Shown here: piece by piece, positions 1 to 7,228 of the stretch
How positions within the stretch are numbered: position 1 is the first letter of the stretch
Layout: the number at the start of each line of letters is the position of its first letter
Origin: SIAJ01 sp036266155
Lineage (GTDB): Bacteria > Planctomycetota > Planctomycetia > Gemmatales > Gemmataceae
Reading direction: 5' to 3'
Assembly: GCA_036266155.1 (NCBI GenBank)
Contig: DATANR010000295.1
Span: 1-32,385 of the forward strand
Length of the DNA: 32,385 bases
Notes under the pieces: generated by a model
Databases searched by the model: none
The model's input: only the letters and a program-made list of their open reading frames with translations
Told to the model about the DNA's origin: nothing
Position numbers and translations under genes: made by a program

Positions 1-630
1 TCGGCGCTCCGCGCCGTCTTCTTCCTGCGGCCCATGATTCACTCCCTTGAATCGATGTCGCCACACCCTACTCCATAGGTGCCCGCCAGGACAAGATTTC
101 CTCACTTCGAAGGTGGTCCAGGAATTGGGGTCCACTTCAGAAAGCCTGTCATTCAGTGTCGTACCATGAAAATTCCGAAATATGAAATCGCTGGAATGGC
201 GATCGACTCCGCGCCATTTAAGCCAGTGGCTCAGGAAGAACGATGCATCAGTGTCTTTGTTTGTCAACAGCACAGTCAAGTATCCATCGTTGTCTGAAAC
301 TGACCCGATGGTAATCTCGATGGCTCGTTTTGTTCGTGACTCCAAGGTAAGGATACAACGTTCGTCGAACACACCAGACGCCGGCTTCAGTTCTTGATTT
401 GCGACTTCGAATCCATGTTTCTTCAGCGGTGTAGAATCACCGATCGCACCGCGGACGAGATTGACGGCTTCGACCAGCTCTTTAGGGACGGGTTCGTTAT
501 CCTGCGCGGGCCACTCTCGACGAGTCTTGTCCGCGTCGGCGTGGATTGTCCCTAATTCGTCACGCGCAGCCGGACAGTAATTTGACGACACCTGGGGCGC
601 GTGAGGTTTCTTTCTGAACCAGCCGAACAT
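1..630 (-). CDS. Hypothetical protein, partial (C-terminus beyond the window edge)
   Basis: A minus-strand frame opens at ATG 630 and stays open for 210 codons to base 1 without a stop. The start is preceded by a purine-rich AAGGGA about 8 bases upstream. The product begins MFGWFRKKPHAP and has a charged, proline-containing N-terminal 50 residues. A mixed alpha/beta segment follows, with ITIGSVSDNDGYLTVLLTNK near residues 120-140 and WTTFEVRKSCPGGHLWSRVW near 180-200. I see no signal peptide or membrane span and do not recognise the family. Base composition looks more A+T-rich than the chromosomal genes to the right, in keeping with a cargo gene of the mobile element. It runs in the same direction as the next two small genes. 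The frame is well supported; the function is unknown. Confidence 0.7.
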   Translation of the reverse strand, partial: MFGWFRKKPHAPQVSSNYCPAARDELGTIHADADKTRREWPAQDNEPVPKELVEAVNLVRGAIGDSTPLKKHGFEVANQELKPASGVFDERCILTLESRTKRAIEITIGSVSDNDGYLTVLLTNKDTDASFFLSHWLKWRGVDRHSSDFIFRNFHGTTLNDRLSEVDPNSWTTFEVRKSCPGGHLWSRVWRHRFKGVNHGPQEEDGAERR

Positions 631-697
631 CTGCTGTCCCTTCCCTCGCCGAACACCACGCTCAGCAGCGCCGGCCGCGCTGAGAGACAATGAGCTT

Positions 698-1030
698 TCA
701 CGAGCCAGAATCGCGGCCGGCGTCTGCTGGAGCAACAGGTTCGGTGCTGCCCACTGCCACACGACAAATACGAATCTGCTCACCGACCAGATGGCCCAGT
801 CGTTCAACAGGAGCTTGTACGTAGAGCAACATGATGACTACCGGAACCGACAACTCCCAGGAATCAACAACAGGCGCGACGAATCGTTCGTCGCTAGACG
901 CCACGACAAATTCAGCCGCCTCGTATAACTCCGCCGGCTCAAATGGCGACGCCGGGAGCGGCGTTTGCGCTTGTCCCACTCGTAGTCCCTTTGCCCGCAA
1001 TTTCGCTTTGACCTCGTCGAGTGTGGCCAT
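698..1030 (-). CDS. Hypothetical protein, 110 aa
   Basis: Minus-strand ORF. The frame is open from 1192, but I place the start at ATG 1030 because the sequence from there (MATLDEVKAKLRAKGLRVGQ) reads as a normal amphipathic N-terminus, while the upstream 54 codons are Arg/Ser/Pro-rich and look non-coding. No convincing ribosome site is visible. A hydrophobic stretch (LSVPVVIMLLYVQAPV, about residues 67-82) could be a buried strand-helix or a single membrane segment. The family is not recognised. It lies 67 bp upstream of the partial gene at 1-630 and on the same strand, so the two may be co-transcribed. Codon use looks plausible, but the gene rests on the frame alone. Confidence 0.45.
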   Translation of the reverse strand: MATLDEVKAKLRAKGLRVGQAQTPLPASPFEPAELYEAAEFVVASSDERFVAPVVDSWELSVPVVIMLLYVQAPVERLGHLVGEQIRICRVAVGSTEPVAPADAGRDSGS

Positions 1031-1256
1031 GGCTATTGGAGCGGCCGGAGCGCAAAGCCGGTAAGAGGCTTGAACGACGCTGCACGGGACACCAACCGAT
1101 TGCTCGATTCTTGGTCGCGACCGCTCAAGGGTCAGCGGAGAATCTTCGAGGCGATGGACCGCCGTTACCTCAGCATTGTGGCCGTCGGCCATCGTGTATT
1201 CCGCTCACCGAACATCCCGGTCACCGGCACGGGCCGCTCAGTGACTCAATGCCAGC

Positions 1257-1583
1257 TTAACCGATCTCGCGGCCCGTGTCCGGTGCACCGTGGGGTTCGG
1301 CGTTCCATCGAAGCTGATCCAGGAGCCCGTCGATCCGGTTGGCCAAGTTCATGCCCGCGGGTCCGATTGCATCGTCCCAGGCCCCCGTCGGCGAGAAGAG
1401 GGGGATGAGTTCCCGTAGGGCTACGTGCTCATGGCCGCGAACCCGGCCCGCCAGTTCCCGAACGCGAGCGCTAAACTCGGCCGGGGTGTCGAACGGGCAA
1501 TACACGTTCAACTCGCTCAACGAGTCGATGACCGCGGCCGCCTCGGTCAGCAGCCCGGCCAACTCCGCGTAGGCATCATTCAT
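1257..1583 (-). CDS. Hypothetical protein, 108 aa
   Basis: Minus-strand ORF. The frame extends upstream to 1904, but the upstream part is Cys/Arg/Ala-rich and unlike a protein. ATG 1583 starts a clean sequence, MNDAYAELAGLLTEAAAVID, which continues as an acidic, helix-rich product with no signal peptide. It contains ELAGRVRGHEHVALREL near residues 50-66 and ends in a polar tail. A purine run (AGGAAA) lies roughly 12 bases before the ATG. It looks like a small soluble helical protein; no family is recognised. It lies 226 bp upstream of the 698-1030 gene on the same strand. A 48-bp near-palindrome sits about 160-200 bp upstream of its start and could be its operator. Confidence 0.5.
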   Translation of the reverse strand: MNDAYAELAGLLTEAAAVIDSLSELNVYCPFDTPAEFSARVRELAGRVRGHEHVALRELIPLFSPTGAWDDAIGPAGMNLANRIDGLLDQLRWNAEPHGAPDTGREIG

Positions 1584-2303
1584 CGTGGCTATGTTTCCTA
1601 CGCCGAACCACTGATTCCCCTGACAATTCTGCAGCACATCATCCCAGACCGACGGGCCGGCCGCAAGTCGCGAATCCTTCCGCAAAAAGACTTTACAACC
1701 ATGCATCTCCGAAATACTAGGCGGGTGTTCGGCGCGCAAAGCTGCAGGACTGCACGGGTATTGCAATACCCGCGCAATCCTGCGGCTCATCCCGCCGGCC
1801 ACGTTGGCCGCCGGCACGCCGCAACTTCTTCTCCAGCAACATGCCGCGGCTACGACGGCCTTTCCACAAAGGCGTGAAACTGCGGCGGGAGGCACGAGGC
1901 TCATCTGTGTTTGTCGGCGACTTGTTCCCGACTACCCCTCAACTACCTTGGCCCAACCGCCGCTTTGCATGCGAGGATGACCGGCCATGGAACCCGTCGG
2001 CTTGCGAGCGGACCTACCGCGCCGCTGCTAGGTCTGCGGACGCCGCCTCTAATTCAGGCGGACACGCGATAACGTACAGCTAAGTTCTATGTTGTTGACT
2101 AAATTGGTCGGCAAGGCGTTTGATTCTCGAAATTTTGCGTCGATTTCGGTATAGTTACGTTGGATTTGTGGCAATAATGGTTGGGGCCGAGCGTCGGCCG
2201 ACCGTTCAGACCGCACGATGAAGTCGCCGTGTCCTGTACCCGTCGCGCCGGGCCGGCCCTTGCCGATGACCGCTTTCGTACCCGCGACTTCGGGAGATTC
2301 ACT
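1584..2303. other. Gene-poor stretch between two opposed gene blocks
   Basis: Between the minus-strand hypothetical genes and the plus-strand terminase block I find no convincing gene. Several frames are open for 60-190 codons, but their translations are Arg/Pro/Cys-rich and typical of non-coding G+C-rich DNA. The one striking object is the palindrome at 1740-1787. The stretch is the natural place for divergent promoters of the two blocks. It becomes A+T-richer around 2085-2180, where promoter elements may lie. Confidence 0.5.
1740..1787. repeat. 48-bp imperfect palindrome with perfect 18-bp core
   Basis: The core CGGGTATTGCAATACCCG (1755-1772) is a perfect palindrome. Pairing continues outward to 1740/1787 with three mismatched positions (1754/1773, 1750/1777 and 1743/1784). 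As DNA it could bind a dimeric or tetrameric regulator. As RNA it would fold into a hairpin of over 20 bp, but there is no T-tract on either side, so a simple terminator is unlikely. It lies between the minus-strand small genes and the plus-strand terminase genes. Confidence 0.7.
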
Positions 2304-2396
2304 GTGGCGAAGAAGCAAGCAACGAAGAAGAAGCCGGGCCGGGCCGCGAATGCCAAAGCCAAGGCCGCATCGAACCGCCGGGCCTCCGGCACCTGA
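2304..2396 (+). CDS. Possible 30-aa lysine/arginine-rich peptide
   Basis: A GTG at 2304 preceded by GGGAG (8 bases away) opens a 30-codon frame, (M)AKKQATKKKPGRAANAKAKA followed by a short Ser/Arg tail. The composition, nearly half basic plus alanine, resembles the disordered basic tails of nucleoid- or ribosome-associated proteins. The upstream in-frame ORF from 2181 does not look coding. It lies 70 bp before the terminase small subunit gene and could belong to the same transcript. The short length leaves real doubt; a chance open frame is the alternative. Confidence 0.3.
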   Translation: MAKKQATKKKPGRAANAKAKAASNRRASGT

Positions 2397-2466
2397 TCGT
2401 TCCGGGTCGGGGTCGATTCGCCCGCCCCGACCGTGTTTATGCCGAACGTGACCCCGATCGCACGAC

Positions 2467-2958
2467 ATGGACGACACCCCCGAACCCGATCCGCCAGAGA
2501 GCCCACCCAAGGGCAGGAAACGGTCCACCGACAAGGAATTGATCGAGCGGACGGAGATCGTGCGCAGGAAACTGCTGACCGGGGAGACTCGGAAAGCCGT
2601 TCGGTTGATGATTACCGAAGAATGGGGCCTCAAGCCGACGCAAAGCTACTGGTATCTCAAGCAGGCCGAGAAGGAGATCCAGGAGGCCGCCGCCCGATCG
2701 CGGGACGAATGGCTCGCCGAACACATCGCGATCCGTCGCGACATCCGTCGACGGGCCAACGACCAGTCGGACCCACGGACAGAACTGGCAGCCGCCGAGT
2801 CGGAGGCCAAGCTGCTCGGGCTGGAGGTCAATCCCAAGGACCGTCCGCCCCTGGAGGCCATCTTTGCCCTCATCCCCGCACCCCTCGCTGGTGAACTTCG
2901 CAAACTGCTTGCGGACCCTTTACAGCCCGGAGCAGATCGCGGAAGCGATCCAGGCTGA
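2467..2958 (+). CDS. Terminase small subunit-like DNA-binding protein
   Basis: The 163-aa product has an acidic/proline N-terminal tail (residues 1-20) and then a helical region (about 25-75: STDKELIERTEIVRRKLL, KAVRLMITEEWGLKPTQSYW) that reads as a helix-turn-helix of the phage terminase small-subunit kind. A long charged helix follows (QAEKEIQEAAARSRDEWLAE, then RRDIRRRAND). Small subunits recognise the packaging site and load the large subunit. The strongest evidence is position: the gene directly precedes and overlaps (by 95 bp) a clear large terminase gene, the standard order. ATG 2467 is used; no good ribosome site is visible. By sequence alone the family call would be tentative; an element-encoded HTH regulator is the alternative. 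Confidence 0.6.
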   Translation: MDDTPEPDPPESPPKGRKRSTDKELIERTEIVRRKLLTGETRKAVRLMITEEWGLKPTQSYWYLKQAEKEIQEAAARSRDEWLAEHIAIRRDIRRRANDQSDPRTELAAAESEAKLLGLEVNPKDRPPLEAIFALIPAPLAGELRKLLADPLQPGADRGSDPG

Positions 2959-4423
2959 CGAATCCATCGACGATTGGAAGCCGTGGGAGCCGTTGCCCGG
3001 TCCGCAATCGCGTTGCATCGTGACCGATGCCGACGAGACCTTCTACGGTGGGCAAGCGGGTGGTTCCAAAACGAACACCCTCGTCGGGCTGGCACTGTAT
3101 CACCACCGACGTTCGACAATCTTCCGCAAGACGTTCCTGGAATTGGACGAGATCATCGACCAGATTCGCTCGGTCGGCGGGCCATCGGTCAAGGTGTCCG
3201 AAACCAAGGGGCGGGCAGTCACAGCGGACGGTCGGGTCATCAAGCTCGGCTACATGCAACACGAGAAGGACAAGCAGAAGTACAAGGGCCGCCCGAGCGA
3301 TTTTGTCGGCATCGATGAGGCCCCGGATTTCACGCAGTCGCAAGTCGATTTCGTCACGTCGTGGGTCCGCACCACCAACCCCAAGCAGCGGACCCGTGTC
3401 GTTCTCACTGGCAATCCGCCGACCACGTTGGAAGGTTTGTGGATCATCGAAGCCTTCGCTCCCTGGCTGAAGGAAGGATTCCCGGACCCGGCCGAGCCCG
3501 GTGAGTTACGCTGGTATTCGATGATTGATGGGAAGCTGAAGTGGTTCCGGACCGGTGAGCCATTCGAGTATACGGACAAGCGATCGGGTCGGGTGGACGT
3601 GATTGTTCCCAAGTCGCGAACATTTATTCCCGCCGGACTGAAGGACAATCCCTACCTGTCGTCCGACCGCCGGTATGTGGCCGTCTTGCAAGGCAAGCCC
3701 GAACCGTTGCGGTCGCAGATGCTCTACGGCGACTTCACGATCGGGTTGCAAGACGATGCCTGGCAGGTCATCCCGACCGCGTGGATTCGGGCGGCGCAAG
3801 AACGCTGGAAGGAAGATGGCCGCGGCGAGTGCCCGTTGACTCGATCGGGTGTGGACTGTGCCTATGGCGGATCGGATCGGGTCGTCCTGGCCCGTCGCTA
3901 CGGGGACTGGATCGCTCCCTTGACGGTGTGGACATCTGCCGACATCATTCCGCCGGGGTCCGATGAGAAGGCATTTGGAAAAGCGACTGCCGCCCTGATC
4001 CTGCCGCTCGCCGGCAACGCTTCGGCCCCGATCAACGTGGACGTGATCGGTTACGGGGCTGCCACCTACGAAGCTCTCGAGCGCCCAGGCATGACCGTGA
4101 ACGCGGTCAATTTCGGCGAGGGCGCCAACCGTCTGAGGGACGCTCGGGGCGTCCTGGAGTTCGGCAATATTCGCGCATTCGCGTACTGGACACTTCGCGA
4201 CGCACTCGACCCGGATTTGAACAGCAACCTCGCTTTGCCACCCGACGATGACTTGCGGGCGGAGTTGGCTGCGGCGAGGTACGAGTTGCGGGACGGGCGG
4301 ATCTACTTACGATCAAAGGAAGAAGTTACCGCCGAACTCGGTCGGTCACCCGATTTAGGCGATGCGTGTGTTCTTTGCGCATTTGAGGTGCCGGGGCCGA
4401 TGCTGATGTTGCTTGGGGATTGA
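2864..4423 (+). CDS. Phage terminase large subunit (packaging ATPase-nuclease)
   Basis: The 519-aa product matches the two-domain large terminase plan. The ATPase domain has a Walker A-like GGQAGGSKTNTLVG near residues 62-75 and Walker B FVGIDEAP near 146-153. It also carries a coupling-type segment TRVVLTGNPPTTLEG near 180-195. The C-terminal RNase H-like nuclease shows the expected spaced acidic residues: GVDCAYGGSD near 328, DVIGYG near 392 and DLGDAC near 496. The enzyme translocates phage or satellite DNA into a capsid and cuts it. I use TTG 2864, which has GGAGG six bases upstream and lies inside the small-subunit gene; GTG 2891 is an alternative. No portal or capsid gene follows. The next 536 bp are gene-free and the neighbouring genes run the other way. 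Confidence 0.88.
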   Translation: MPSSPHPSLVNFANCLRTLYSPEQIAEAIQADESIDDWKPWEPLPGPQSRCIVTDADETFYGGQAGGSKTNTLVGLALYHHRRSTIFRKTFLELDEIIDQIRSVGGPSVKVSETKGRAVTADGRVIKLGYMQHEKDKQKYKGRPSDFVGIDEAPDFTQSQVDFVTSWVRTTNPKQRTRVVLTGNPPTTLEGLWIIEAFAPWLKEGFPDPAEPGELRWYSMIDGKLKWFRTGEPFEYTDKRSGRVDVIVPKSRTFIPAGLKDNPYLSSDRRYVAVLQGKPEPLRSQMLYGDFTIGLQDDAWQVIPTAWIRAAQERWKEDGRGECPLTRSGVDCAYGGSDRVVLARRYGDWIAPLTVWTSADIIPPGSDEKAFGKATAALILPLAGNASAPINVDVIGYGAATYEALERPGMTVNAVNFGEGANRLRDARGVLEFGNIRAFAYWTLRDALDPDLNSNLALPPDDDLRAELAAARYELRDGRIYLRSKEEVTAELGRSPDLGDACVLCAFEVPGPMLMLLGD

Positions 4424-4704
4424 GAAGAGCCGGTCGATTCTGCCTCGACCTCGCGGCTGATTGACGTTGATAGTCTGTAGCACGGGTCGGCAAGCGGGAT
4501 TGCCAAGCTCGATGCCACGTCAAAACAGACCGTCAAACTTTCCGGCCAGATGAATGCGCCACCGAGCCGCCAAGTGTTGGTGAGCCTTTTTCCATTGTGT
4601 CTGTACTCATTTGGTCACCTCAAGTTGTCGCGTGCGTCATCGCTTCCCGGCAGCCGTTTGGGCCGGCGTGACGATTTGCCCTTTCGCTTTGCTTGCGGTA
4701 CCAC

Positions 4705-4946
4705 ACCCGGACAGATTTCTGCTGTGGCGGAGGAAGAAGTTCCAGGGTTTGGAGTTTCAGTGTCGCATGGCGAAACGGTACACCCGGACAACTCCCGGAC
4801 GACGGCTGTATCTCCTATACAGCCGTCGTCCGGGTGTCCGGGTGTCCGCGCTCCTTCGCCAGGAACATCCGGACATCCGGATGTAACGTCATTTTGTCCG
4901 GGTGTCTTCGGGTGTGTCCGGGTGTCCGGAAATGGCTCGTCCGGGT
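4705..4946. repeat. Cluster of GTCCGGGT (iteron-like) repeats
   Basis: The octamer GTCCGGGT occurs at 4828, 4836, 4896, 4916 and 4939, and inverted (ACCCGGAC) at 4705 and 4782. Close variants occur at 4794 (CCCGGAC), 4844 (GTCCGCG), 4868-4882 (two CATCCGGA-type units) and 4924 (GTCCGGAA). Spacing varies from 8 to about 60 bp. Directly repeated 8-bp sites beside a replication gene are typical of iteron origins or initiator-binding arrays; packaging (pac) signals are an alternative. Confidence 0.6.
4782..4843. repeat. Long hairpin within the repeat cluster
   Basis: An 18-bp perfect stem (4794-4811 with 4817-4834) closes a 5-base loop, CTCCT. The stem is extended by 9 more pairs (4782-4790 with 4835-4843) after a 3-base bulge, giving 27 pairs. 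There is no T-tract on either side. It could be an origin stem-loop (single-strand initiation or primase site), a bidirectional transcription stop for the convergent genes, or a packaging signal. Confidence 0.7.
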
Positions 4947-4959
4947 TGCGGCGAGCGGT

Positions 4960-5745
4960 CTAACTTCCAACCATTCGCTCACCGTTTTTGCCCGACTTGA
5001 CGGGCATCTGGGTCGCGATCAATAGCTTGGCATCGACGAGTCGAGCAATGGCGCCCTTGATCTTGCTGCCGCCGTTGGGCCATGTCATTAGACCAGCCAT
5101 GTGCGATTGCGTGGCTGTCGAGTTGGACTGCGCCAGCCATTTGGAGTGAAGCTCTTTGTCCTCGCGTTCGATTTGCTGCTTGCGAGCAGCCTCCTTATCC
5201 GCCGCCTTGTCGTCACGTTGCTGCTGCTTGAATTCGTCAGCCGGCGTGACATTGACTTCCCACGTTCGGCCGGAGAAATCTTCATTTACAATGCCTTCGT
5301 CCGCGTGGATGATCCACTGGCCGCCTTGCCCCTGTCGGCCGCCGGCATTGAGTTTTAAGCCGTGGTGGCCATCGCCCGTGTAAGCTTCGTTGCGGCTCAG
5401 CAGCAGCCATTGCGCGGTGTGCTCAGCGAATCCGGCGTAGGCGAGATCGGTAAGTTCCATTGTCCGGCCCGGCGCGAGGCCGCGGTTGGCATGATGCAAA
5501 ATGCACGGCGTTGCGCCTGCTTTCGTTACCGCCTCGGCGAAGCGTGCGAGGTGTGGTCCCATCGCGAACATGCTCTTGGCATCGTTCGGGTCCATGCCGC
5601 GTAGCACACACAAATAGGCAGGGTCCACGATGATGAACTCAACACCGTTCGCGATCACTCCCTCGGCCAACTCCACCATGTCAACCGGGTCGCCAAAGCT
5701 CGGCAAAGTGAAACCCCATTGAATGTCCGCGTCGGCAGGTTCCAC
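4960..5745 (-). CDS. Replication protein, C-terminal fragment (AAA ATPase Walker B half plus tail)
   Basis: This is the third piece of a broken primase-ATPase gene. The annotated start is GTG 5745, but the frame reads sensibly further upstream as RRICRARGVEPADADIQWGF, the usual continuation of RepA-like AAA_25 ATPases, so the gene truly enters from the middle piece. It carries Walker B VEFIIVDPAYL, a sensor-like ILHHANRG, and a FTLPSFGDPVDMVELAEGV segment typical of the family. A long charged coiled segment (DDKAADKEAARKQQIEREDK) follows, then a C-terminal winged-helix-like domain (IKGAIARLVDAKLLIAT). On its own the fragment lacks Walker A and could not hydrolyse ATP. It is in the same frame as the N-terminal piece, so the middle piece is bracketed by two opposite one-base shifts. 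Confidence 0.6.
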   Translation of the reverse strand: MEPADADIQWGFTLPSFGDPVDMVELAEGVIANGVEFIIVDPAYLCVLRGMDPNDAKSMFAMGPHLARFAEAVTKAGATPCILHHANRGLAPGRTMELTDLAYAGFAEHTAQWLLLSRNEAYTGDGHHGLKLNAGGRQGQGGQWIIHADEGIVNEDFSGRTWEVNVTPADEFKQQQRDDKAADKEAARKQQIEREDKELHSKWLAQSNSTATQSHMAGLMTWPNGGSKIKGAIARLVDAKLLIATQMPVKSGKNGERMVGS

Positions 5746-6449
5746 GCCGCGAGCACGGCAAATCCGGCGAAACGTGCTTTGAAGCGCTGGTTTCCAGACT
5801 CGCCGGACAGGATGGCGACTTTCGCCTTATTCGTGTCGAACTGGCCGAGGAATTTCGTTTCGGTGCCAAGTGAAACCGCCAAGTCGATGGCGATTGTCGT
5901 CTTCATGGTCTTGATGGCGCCGGCGATCGTGAGGTTTTCGCCGCGAACAATCAGTCGCTTCACGTGCCAGTCCAGCCGGTAGTCGCCCTTGTCGAAAGTG
6001 GCGGAGTCGATCAGGTCCCACGTCCAACCTGTCTTCGGCTTGGTGTCGGCCTTGGTATCCCTTGTTGGCGCTCCCGAATCGCCTGACTTCTCTTTGTTGG
6101 TGCCGTTTTTCCCCCAAGTCGCGATGGGGCCATTTCGCCACCCGCCTTGGCCGGCCAGTTGGAACAAAGTCCCAATCGTCAATCCGCCATCGGCGGTGAA
6201 AGATCGCCATCGTCGGAGACAGTCGGCCTCGTTGTATTTGTTGGATTGGCGGGACCATTCCAGCCAAAGCCGATACCCTTCGGAAGCGTCCCACGAATGC
6301 AGGCATTGCCCGACAGCGATCCATCGATCGTAATTGTCCGCCTCGCGGATATATTTGAGTGCGGAGCTTACTCGGTCTGAGTTTGGCTTGTCGTCGGTAA
6401 AAGATTGGCTGCCAGCATGACTGGATTTCCCATTCCGCTCCCCATTCAT
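5655..6449 (-). CDS. Replication protein, middle fragment (PriCT_2 plus AAA Walker A half)
   Basis: This is the middle piece of the broken replication gene, read in its own frame from about 6468 (a stop lies just upstream; ATG 6449 is the first start). Residues about 25-100 resemble a primase C-terminal PriCT_2 domain (SALKYIREADNYDRWIAVGQ, LRRWRSF, GGLTIGTLFQLAG). A linker follows, then the start of a RepA-like AAA_25 ATPase with Walker A variant AGAIKTMKTTIA and the strand VAILSGESG. After that the frame degenerates (FAGFAVLAAWNLPTRTF). Adding one C near 5790 gives NPALQSTFRRICRARGVEPA and joins the downstream fragment smoothly. Standing alone it would be a headless, truncated ATPase; I regard it as part of a frameshifted gene, either by real decay or by sequencing error. 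Confidence 0.55.
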   Translation of the reverse strand: MNGERNGKSSHAGSQSFTDDKPNSDRVSSALKYIREADNYDRWIAVGQCLHSWDASEGYRLWLEWSRQSNKYNEADCLRRWRSFTADGGLTIGTLFQLAGQGGWRNGPIATWGKNGTNKEKSGDSGAPTRDTKADTKPKTGWTWDLIDSATFDKGDYRLDWHVKRLIVRGENLTIAGAIKTMKTTIAIDLAVSLGTETKFLGQFDTNKAKVAILSGESGNQRFKARFAGFAVLAAWNLPTRTFNGVSLCRALATRLTWWSWPRE

Positions 6450-7068
6450 TGCTTCTAAGCGAATGAGACTTTAACAGCTTCTCGCCATTTGCCAGTTCGG
6501 AAATCGATGTGTCCAGCGACTCGCCCGTCAATGCGATAAATCCCTTTGACCCGAAGATTTCGAGTTTTTCTCCACGCCATCGAATCGTCTGTTTTCCGTC
6601 GGCCTGTCCGCTGTAAAACTGGTGGCAACCACGCCGACGGATTGAAAGCTCGCCCCATGTTTGGTGGTGATGGTACAACCAGGTCAAGCGGTCCGACGGT
6701 TTGTTGCCGATGAAGTCCCGGTCCATGTCGAGGCAGAAAAACCCTCGCACGCCGACAAAGGCAATCCCAACGCCGTAGACTGGTCCATGACTTTGACGCA
6801 AGCGATTGGCGTCGGCCACCGCCTCCTCCAGCCGACCGCGGATCGTCGGATCGTTCATGTCGTGCGTGCGCCCGCCCCGATCGCATGGCACCTTTGCCAA
6901 CTTCCAATCCTGTTCGGCCTCGTCCCACTTCCACGCGTCGCCGCGCCGCCAGAGGATATACGCTTCAGATTCGCGCAGTTCGCGTGGCAGTTTGCCCGAA
7001 TCAGGGAGCGGGACCTCCGGTAACGGTGGCGCGTCGCCGGGCCGGGCATTGGCGGTTACTTCTAACAT
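5827..7068 (-). CDS. Replication protein, N-terminal fragment (primase-polymerase domain)
   Basis: The start is ATG 7068, with GAGGTG just upstream. Residues 1 to about 205 resemble a bifunctional DNA primase/polymerase (primpol) domain: ILWRRGDAWKWDEAEQDWKL, the catalytic acidic motif FFCLDMDRD near residue 112, TWGELS...GCH near 140, and a final strand FIALTGESLDTS. After about residue 215 (base 6420) the translation turns Arg/Pro-rich and is only an open shadow; the true continuation (PriCT_2 then AAA) is in another frame. The loop that normally reads SPSG-G-H reads SIRRRGCH, so further small damage or sequence error is possible there. In intact form this primes and unwinds element DNA at its origin. 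It is adjacent to the DUF1580 gene and the repeat/hairpin region. Confidence 0.6.
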   Translation of the reverse strand: MLEVTANARPGDAPPLPEVPLPDSGKLPRELRESEAYILWRRGDAWKWDEAEQDWKLAKVPCDRGGRTHDMNDPTIRGRLEEAVADANRLRQSHGPVYGVGIAFVGVRGFFCLDMDRDFIGNKPSDRLTWLYHHHQTWGELSIRRRGCHQFYSGQADGKQTIRWRGEKLEIFGSKGFIALTGESLDTSISELANGEKLLKSHSLRSNEWGAEWEIQSCWQPIFYRRQAKLRPSKLRTQIYPRGGQLRSMDRCRAMPAFVGRFRRVSALAGMVPPIQQIQRGRLSPTMAIFHRRWRIDDWDFVPTGRPRRVAKWPHRDLGEKRHQQREVRRFGSANKGYQGRHQAEDRLDVGPDRLRHFRQGRLPAGLAREATDCSRRKPHDRRRHQDHEDDNRHRLGGFTWHRNEIPRPVRHE

Positions 7069-7185
7069 CCCACCTCTTCCCGCCCACCAATTTGAGACGG
7101 ACTGCGTGCGGCAGCTCCCGAGTCGACTACTCGTCCGCTATATTTGAGTGTGGACAGCACCGTGTCCTCCGGTTGATCGCCTCGG

Positions 7186-7211
7186 CCCCGCTTGAGTGAT
7201 GACTTGCGGGG
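7186..7211 (-). terminator. Weak hairpin after the DUF1580 gene
   Basis: CCCCGC (7186-7191) pairs with GCGGGG (7206-7211), with further AGT/ACT pairing inside the loop. It lies just downstream of the DUF1580 stop on the minus strand. It has no U-tract, so it is at best a pause or RNA-stabilising structure. Confidence 0.25.
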
Positions 7212-7228
7212 TCGCGGCACTTAATGGG

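Larger units (their letters stand above)
4424..4959. other. Gene-free stretch: candidate replication origin or control region
   Basis: The 536 bp between the convergent terminase and replication genes contain no convincing gene; the open frames here are made largely of the repeats. The right half (4705-4946) is packed with GTCCGGGT-type repeats and a very long hairpin, described in separate entries. The left half shows no clear structure. Because both flanking genes end here, the region could serve as terminator, replication origin or packaging site. Confidence 0.5.

Noticed and set aside
2049..2633. 194-aa minus-strand ORF
   Set aside because: It runs antisense to the terminase small subunit region, is Arg/Gly/Ser-rich and has no recognisable fold.
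4782..4946. CRISPR-like array
   Set aside because: The repeat unit is only about 8 bp, occurs in both orientations and has irregular spacing; there are no uniform spacers and no cas genes.
5780..5800. Programmed ribosomal frameshift in the replication gene
   Set aside because: The region (minus strand GGAAACCAGCGC) is not a classic slippery heptamer with a downstream stem, and two opposite shifts would be needed; an indel or sequencing error is simpler, though not excluded.
5655..6449. Middle replication fragment as an independent gene
   Set aside because: It has a PriCT_2 start and Walker A but no Walker B, and its last 25 residues are out of family; domain order shows it belongs to one gene with its neighbours.
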